The translations under genes were made by a program, and so were the position numbers. Below, piece by piece: positions 57,255 through 64,000 of a stretch of DNA of 64,000 nt. Positions within the stretch are counted from its first letter, which is position 1; every line of letters starts with the position of its first letter. Source of the stretch: Paragorgia papillata (taxonomy: Eukaryota > Cnidaria > Anthozoa > Scleralcyonacea > Coralliidae); NCBI GenBank assembly GCA_035771165.1, contig JAWNZC010000229.1:2181501-2245500 (forward strand), in the 5' to 3' direction. The notes below the pieces were generated by a model, which was not told the DNA's origin, did no database searches, and saw only the letters and a program-made list of their open reading frames with translations.

Positions 57255-59178
57255 AACATTCAGCCGTCAGCAACAACGTTCAGTTGCTTCTACAACTTTA
57301 AGTGTTAAGCTAGTTGTGTAGCTCGAAATAATATAGCTATGATTTCTGGTCAGATAGTTTTTAACCGTATTATTGTGTAGTTTGGAAAATGGCCATATTG
57401 AAATTCTAAAAATTCTTAAGTCTTGAGTAGCAACCTGTTCGGTGACGAGGAAGATTTGTTCCGAATTCATTGTCATGTCTGTTTTCTAAATTACTCGAAA
57501 TGAGGCTCGCTGATATAAAGCACAATGAAACTAGTGCAGTATTATCACAAGACGTGTGTTGACATTGATTCTTCGCCTGTGTTACTGACGTCGGTGTTGA
57601 TGCATGTAATATGTGTACTTATCAAACCGAAGAAAACACACTTTATATATTTACGTTTAGATCCTTTAAAATATTTTGTTTGGATTCAACCTTTATTCAA
57701 ATAATTTACACTTAATCTTAGATCAACTTTATAAAACGAATTTATTTTCAGATACCGATCGGTTTAATAACGTTCTAACCGTGTTCTAACGTAACGCCAT
57801 GTTACTTAGTGTTTCATTGAAGAACCTGCCATTAAACTTTACACGTCAGTTCTGATCAGAAATACATGAATAGAATTATTATTATTATGCTACACATTAC
57901 AAGTGATAATATTAGTACTGTTGTTAAAAAGTTAAAGTGTACCTTTAATGTATGAAAATAGTGACAACCACTTTCTCGATCTTTCTTCTTATCTAGCTTG
58001 ATCTTTATTTAATAATGCGGAATCGTTTTACTAACAAAGCGTTCCCTAGCTTCGAACTAAAATCTTAAGCGTGTCAACCAATGAGTGGCTTATGTCAATT
58101 AACTTGACAAACATTTAAATTAAACAAAGCTGGACGCCGCTAAGAAGTGGAATATTAATACATTTCAAGATGAGAGAATTAACAGTTGTTATACAGTATA
58201 TGTACTAAAATACAATCGTCTCTTTCAATGGTCTAAAACGTTGGATAACCATTCCTAGTTATGTTGAAAAGTTGAACTTTTTATTAAGCTTGTTTCACTA
58301 TACTTTAAGGCACAGCTCCAGATGTTGTTGAATAATATAGATTTTGCCGTCATAGTTCATAGAAGTATAATCAATTTAAATTTCCTGTACTTAGCAGGGA
58401 GTAAATCATTTCGTTATGAAAATCGATCAACAGGAACATCAGCTAGAAAAAGTAATTATCCTTTAGTTTACTTCAGTATACTTTAGGATTTATCTAAAAA
58501 AAATTCAACTTTCGAAAATTATATAGACTGAGTCACAACGGTTCTAATAAAAAATTCAGTTAATTTTAATTAATAAAATATATACAATAAACTATTTAAG
58601 ATTAACAAAATTGCAATATATAAATTATTAACCACCTGCACTGGGAATTATAAATGAGTTTTGAATCTGTCAATCTTACAGCTCGGAACACAGTAAATAT
58701 TCCGGTTTCTTCCAAACAGAGTGTTTTGAGATTTAAAGGGTGCACGACAGCCGTTTTTCTATATGCTATATGTTTACTTAGTGTTGTTTGCGTTATCAAT
58801 TGTTTTGAAATATTTTGTCACTTAAGAAATGGTTTATGGTTTGGCGTGCTCCATCGAGTTATCGATGCACGCGAGAAGTATGCAATCAGAAACGCTGTTA
58901 TATTACAATTCATGTTGTAAAGTGGAATGGTCGTCTGCTTTCTAGCGACAGTGCACAGTATAGATATATGTATTTAATGTTTGACTGGAATGCGGATTGT
59001 AATATTGTAACAAACTCGATTATTCGTACGTAAAATTAAACTTCATTAGTAAATAATTCTAAATTTAATTTTACTCTGCCCTAACTTTCACCACATGCAA
59101 TCGTTCTCACGCTCTGTTTAGTTTTGAGGTGCATGTCAATTAAAATCAAGACGGCACGTCAATTACAGTAATAAATAT
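57255..59178. other. No gene seen
   Basis: AT-rich sequence. One 88-codon frame at 58654-58920 has a hydrophobic stretch, but no homology, splice context or start context that I can use. Confidence 0.5.
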
Positions 59179-59623
59179 AAGGGGGTGTTTATACGGAGAC
59201 GAGCCTGCCCGGGTACCCGAGCTGGCCCGCTTTGCCGAGATGATTTTTATTGTGTTTACATGAGAAGGGCTAACTCGCCTAGCCGGGCAGGCTGGCTTTG
59301 CGGTTGTTGTGCTAATTGCGTAATTTATCAGTTCTGGTAAGATACGAAGTCTCATTGTTTTAAATATGAACTGTACATGAACAAGCAGAACTTGTGAATT
59401 GTTAATACGTCGAAAAAAGCTGATAAAAACAAATTTTGTCGCGTGTACGAAGCTTTTAGTGCCAGCCCGGGTTGGGAAAAACCAGCCTAGCTATAGGGAA
59501 CCCGAGATCTCGGTCTCACAAAGCGGCTATTATAGTGGTCTCATATAAACACAAGATGAACTAGCGTAAGCGAGATCTCGCTCGGCAAAGCGGGCTGGCT
59601 CGCCTCCATATAAACACCCCCTT
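59179..59623. mobile_element. MITE with AAGGGGGTGTTTATA termini
   Basis: AAGGGGGTGTTTATACGGAG at the left and the inverse of AAGGGGGTGTTTATATGGAG at the right, with arms of at least 35 bp that continue as AGCC-GCCCG words. Internal copies of GCCCGGG and GTGTTTACATGAGA show further internal inversion. Confidence 0.8.
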
Positions 59624-60094
59624 GTAAGGCTACGTTTAACACACGTACCGAACGAATTCGGAGTTGTTATTAAATAATTGTACAATTTTACCTTGCATTT
59701 ACACAAACTCACGTAGAGAACTCAAAAAGCAGATCTAGTTTTTAGCCTGCACGGTTCCAAATTTGTACGTTACCGTGAAGACGGTCTCGTTTCCGTACGA
59801 ATAGCGCGGTAACTGCGAATTGGGTTTGAAGAAAATACTGTCTTCATAAGGTTGCAACATGAAATATTATAAAGAAAAACGTAACAAGGAATTTTTCTCT
59901 GAAGAAAGGACGAAATTATAAAAAGACAATTATTAGTAGCGACAACACTTCTTGCCTTCGTGGCAGCGTTGAATATATAGGTTAATTCAACAACTATGCT
60001 ATATTCAAACAACACCCACAGTGACCCACCTCCCCTGACAACGCCCACCACAGATTCCACGTATACCGCAATCGTGACATAATGAACCAGACAC

Positions 60095-60185
60095 GTACCA
60101 TTTGACTCTGAAGATGACCGCCCCTGAAGCCGTCGAAACGTCAGTCACTAGCTACCACCACAAACAGTCTTTCTCAAAACTACTC
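60095..60185 (+). repeat. Retroelement 3'-tail-like repeat
   Basis: CTCTGAAGATGACCGCCCCT followed by GCCGTCGAAACGTCAGTCAC resembles the 3' tail common to many invertebrate Penelope-like or RTE-like copies. No coding part is attached. Identification is from memory of the phrase and is weak. Confidence 0.35.
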
Positions 60186-60323
60186 GACCTAGACTAGCAA
60201 CTTTATAATACTCCTTGGTTCAAACCATTTACTTTATTATGCTATATTCATCAGATGGCAATTTTCATATGCTTATACATAGAACGAACAGGAGGAAACG
60301 TGCAAAGGCTTTGGAGGATTTTA

Positions 60324-60869
60324 CAGGCCGCGGAGCGACTTTCGAAGTGGGGGGGCTGAAGGGAAAAAAATTTCAGGGGGGTCGAGGGCATACAGTTTTG
60401 AAGGGCGTTTGAACAAAAAATTATTAAAATTAGTTCAGTTTATTAAATAAATCTTACAATTTAATAACTTTAAATGCAGCAAAAACAAAACTACAAAATG
60501 TATGCAATCGCAACGGGGAATGAAAACGCTGAATCAGTCAAGACGAAAGACGATCTTTTAAAATATGCGGTTATTTTGTCCAGCGTCAAGAGCTTCTTCT
60601 CGAAAAATACTTCATGGTAAATATACACAATGATTTCAATTTGGTTAAGTTGTTTGGGCACGTTTTACTTTAGGATGCTTGGACTATACAAAAAACAACT
60701 GTGAATTTCCACATTTAAGAATCAACAGTTTATACATGCAAACCATTTTCTAACATGCAGTGGACATTACAGTTTCAATTTCCCCCAGCTTTTATTTTTT
60801 TGCCTCTGGCTAAAAAGTGGGGGGCTTCAGCCCCTAACCCCCCCAGCCCCACCCCCTCCGCGGCCCCTG
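60324..60869. mobile_element. Putative hAT-like MITE, CAGG-CCGCGGAG ends
   Basis: CAGGCCGCGGAGCG at the left and CTCCGCGGCCCCTG at the right; inner GGGGGGCTGAAG and CTTCAGCCCC also pair. No 8-bp target duplication is seen, so the call is provisional. Confidence 0.5.
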
Positions 60870-61945
60870 ACAACGGTCTGTGCTTTTGTAACACGAAGTA
60901 AATTCAGTTCTGCCAAATATGAGAGCACCGTATATACTTTGCGAGGATAAGACCTGCATGGTCGAACATCACTGAATTATCTCCGAATTCGACCAATACC
61001 GTGCAAACGAAAGCTAAGTTATCATCTCAAAACTTTAATTAAATGAAGAGCAATAACACAATATACATTTACTCGTGCTTTTACACATTGCGATTAATCG
61101 AGCCAATTTTTGGTTTAGATGCATATTAAAATGCCAGGCAAACATGCAGCGGAATTAACTGCCAGTTGGGCTCATTGTTCTCACTATTTTCCAGTTTCCA
61201 CTGTTCTATATTACCTATCATGTAAGTATTTAAATGTTTATTATTTACCATGCATCTAAATCTTTATTTTTTCAGCCTATTCTATTGTTTTGCGAGCTAT
61301 TTGTGTGATTGTCTGAGACTGAGTTGTATTTGTTTCAATCGCAATGTTCTAGGTGTTAATTTTGGTTAGTTCATTGAGTACCAAGAAATTGTGTGTATTC
61401 TAAAATGGGCAAATGCTAAGAGATATCAATGACAATGACGAATTCGACTAACAAGCATGATGAGAAAGAAAGGATTGTTCAAAGATGCCTTCATGACTCG
61501 CCATCTTTGTTTTGTGCAATCTCGCACCCAGAGTCATAAAGCTGTTTTCCATTACGTCCGCTTTGCCCCCGCGGCGGAACGTGCATTGTGCATTGTTCTG
61601 ACTCTCAAAGGCAGCTCCACGTAATGAAAACGGCTTATAGGCCGGGGAAGTTTGACACTGGGTACGAGATTGTGTTTTATGAGCCTCACAAATAAGACAT
61701 TCGTAGAAAAATTCATGACAACCCCCAACCCCCACTTGAAAATCGGTTGAAGAAGTCGGTCCCGAAGTGTCTATCAGGCACTTTTTCGGTTTTCACTGTC
61801 CAGTATGATGGTGTTTGGAAACTTGAAGAGATGAGTTTAAGGAGAAATGGTAAACTTATCAAAAAGACTGATCCAGAGTGTCCAACCATTGCGATTTCGT
61901 CGGGATTATCCCAATTTTGCTTGAAAATCCCCGAATCCCAAATGC

Positions 61946-62027
61946 GACCTCGATCGGGATAGGAAAAATCCCGATTTTTAAGATCTGATCTTCAAAATCG
62001 GGGATTTTCCTATCCCGGATCGAGGTC
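61946..62027. repeat. Hairpin of about 40-bp arms
   Basis: GACCTCGATCGGGATAGGAA...GATTTTTAAGATC pairs with GATCTTCAAAATC...TTCCTATCCCGGATCGAGGTC. The stretch from 60870 to 61945 shows no gene. Confidence 0.8.
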
Positions 62028-62194
62028 TGCTCCCATATACCTGGGAAAGTACTTGCTTTAGGCCTGTACTCCAAAGTGTTAACTCGCAGAAATTCATATC
62101 AAAAACGTTAACAAACCTTTATAGAAAGTATAAAACCACAACGCATTAGAACCCAGATCTTCGTAAAATGACAACCAATTTACCGAGCCTTTTT

Positions 62195-62400
62195 GCCAGA
62201 AATAGTCGCCTGAGAATGCTGGAAATGGTGCTTCATTTTGCCCCCCAACTGATCCAAGGCCAGAGCTCTCGGATAGTAGGAAAAGTACTGGGACCGAGTA
62301 GTTTTACATCGGGGTTTGCAATTTTGCCCCCCAACTGATTCAAAGATGGCAGTTTCAAATGATTACCCGATTTTGGCCCCAATGCCCTCTCTAGTTTTAT
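62195..62400. repeat. Interspersed repeat fragment
   Basis: It contains TTTTGCCCCCCAACTGAT(C/T)CAA twice, about 90 bp apart, and GAATGCTGGAAATGG. The two phrases suggest a dispersed non-coding repeat; the family is not determined. Confidence 0.35.
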
Positions 62401-62900
62401 TTATGATCTCTATGTTAAGCATTGTAATCAGCGCCTGCGATACGCTAATAATATATACCGCATTATTCAAAATGGCGTAAATATAAAAGAAGGAACAACG
62501 AGCAAGATACTGTAAAAAAAACGCATAAAAGAACTCCTATTTTTCCAAGGCAGGCTAGGCTGAAATGGTTCTTATATGTTGGGTGTGTAGTAAGAAATCT
62601 GATAGGTTCTTAACACTTAACAGGTTTTTATTTATAGGGCAAAAACAGTGTTCCTGATACGGTGTACTTCCTTATAGAGTACGTGCATCTGATTAACTCT
62701 TTCTCTCTTTCTTAACTCTTGATATACTCCAGACTTGAACACAATGTGTTACACTAATTATTCAGTATAAAGAAGCAATTGAACAATAGAAACAATACTA
62801 GCTACCATTAAGTATAAAATAGTACCTTTTTTCTGGCATTGATTTAGTATTAGTATACTTTAATATCTGCCATTTTCAAAGACCCTTAAAGCATGCATGC

Positions 62901-63473
62901 CAGGGGCGGCGTAGGCCCCCAAAAAATTGGTAATAGTGGGCCCCAAGCAGGTATAAGGTCTGGTGAAATCAGTCGGGGCCCAATGTGTGTGAAGTAAGGC
63001 GTTACGAAGGTTTGCGTGTTCTATAAAAGACGTAGGATTGGTAGGAATTTTCCACTACAACTGTGAAAATCTGAAACGTAAACTTCTGCCTTCTGGACAC
63101 GCGAATCGTAGTTATCGTACCGTGCAACCTCTATAGTTTAGCTCAATTCTTACAAGCCAAAATCAAAGTTTTAGAAGTTAAATAAGCTTAAGTGTTAACA
63201 ATGCATTTAGCTACATTTCAAAATATTTCATAAACATAGTATATTGTATTTTAATGTGAAGTAAACAACATGCTTTGCCTCCAGGAGTTCAACTTGTAAA
63301 TGTTATTGATTCTCTAGGTAAAAATCATTAATTAAGATCAATTTTTAGTTTGTGGGTGGCTTGGATCTTACGACATTATCGCCATTCGCCACATCCATTC
63401 GCCCCCCCCCCCCGATAAGTGGGCCCTTATCACGTTGTTTCCCGGTCCCTATTTCTGAGCCACGCCGCCCCTG
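62901..63473. mobile_element. hAT-type MITE with perfect 8-bp target duplication
   Basis: CAGGGGCGGCGT at the left and ACGCCGCCCCTG at the right are 12-bp TIRs of the hAT type, flanked by ATGCATGC at 62893-62900 and 63474-63481. 573 bp with no transposase; a poly-C run lies inside near 63402-63415. Confidence 0.88.
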
Positions 63474-63616
63474 ATGCATGCTCTGTGTTCGGAGCTTTAG
63501 TAATGTTTCGCACACGAAACTGCTTCACATCTTTGTCAGGCTCACTGAACTGATTCTTATATATTCTTATATATTGTGTGCTTAATTGGCTGAGTTTCAG
63601 CTTGAAGTTTCTTAGG

Positions 63617-63743
63617 CTATGTGCACACGGTAACGTTTCCAAGCGTTTTCGTATTGTTTCAAGTAATGAGCTGATTGTTCTCGATTCCCTTGAGAACAGT
63701 AAACAATACGAAAACGCTCGGAAACGTTACCGTGTGCACATAG
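63617..63743. mobile_element. Hairpin MITE with 43-bp arms
   Basis: CTATGTGCACACGGTAACGT...TATTGTTT at 63617-63659 pairs with 63701-63743 with one or two mismatches. The loop carries GTTCTCGATTCCCTTGAGAAC, itself an inverted pair. From 63744 to the end nothing further is seen. Confidence 0.85.
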
Positions 63744-64000
63744 TCTTCGTATACGTGTGGACGTAGCCTTAATCTGCAGTCAGTGAACAATACTCACTAG
63801 TGTGTGCATTCTCTTTGAATCAATAATCATGTTTTATCAAGCAGAAACATGCAAAGGAACTGTATAGTAACAGCTATGAGGAAAGTGCAAGTTGGACAGA
63901 AAGAAAATGGGTTAAAAGATGGTTTAATGGTTTGTTATTTTATAGTTGAGTTTGTTTCAAATTTTACATTTTCACTTTTTTACGCGTAGTACTTTCCAGT

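Noticed and set aside
58654..58920. 88-codon plus-strand frame with a hydrophobic stretch
   Set aside because: No family, splice or start context supports it; one such frame is expected by chance in AT-rich sequence of this length.

Overview
The window is eukaryotic and metazoan: AT-rich, with single-domain exons bounded by GT-AG sites, long introns, and dense mobile DNA. The repeat mix (CR1/L2-like, R2-superfamily and Penelope-like retroelements, Ty3/gypsy, a tyrosine-recombinase element, many foldback MITEs, tRNA-derived SINE) together with an SRCR/EGF membrane receptor fits an anthozoan cnidarian (coral or sea anemone) best. That assignment is inference from style; no marker gene proves it.

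Main host gene. Minus strand, 34459 down to 8500: the 3' part of a type I membrane receptor. I can join 23 exons in frame (about 1,051 codons): two N-terminal exons of unrecognised fold, a 16-nt microexon, two SRCR domains, 16 calcium-binding EGF domains (one per exon, phase 1-1), a 36-nt juxtamembrane exon, and a last exon with a transmembrane helix, short cytoplasmic tail and stop. The EGF exons have expanded by tandem duplication (exact 208-bp period; a block copied at an exact 1,682-bp offset). Three further EGF copies (27.0, 23.8 and 19.7 kb) are broken. The 5' end was not found.

Left side (1-8.2 kb): an R2-superfamily LINE end lying between two (TAA)n tracts, a DUF3504 (Crypton-related) exon between inverted repeats, a broken tyrosine-recombinase pseudogene abutting a broken gypsy gag-protease, and MITEs. 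Introns of the receptor hold a nearly full-length CR1/L2-like LINE with a 2A-like motif (12.4-15.7 kb), a truncated LINE (27.6-29.0 kb), a Penelope-like GIY-YIG fragment (31.3-31.85 kb), a SINE, and several foldback elements.

Centre (36.0-51.3 kb): two related Ty3/gypsy elements. Gypsy-1 (36024-44707) has LTRs differing by one base but a frameshifted pol, split by a 3.3-kb DNA element with about 740-bp terminal inverted repeats that end in (GCGGGGT)n. Gypsy-2 (45668-51252) is structurally complete, with an uninterrupted 1,366-codon pol frame and near-identical LTRs, and sits inside a GTCAC minisatellite. Both carry a TTTAAAC slippery heptamer at the gag-pol overlap.

Right side (51.3-64 kb): one small secreted cysteine-rich protein gene (minus, 53210-52983), then gene-poor sequence with TIR elements, including a hAT-type MITE with a perfect 8-bp target duplication (62901-63473).
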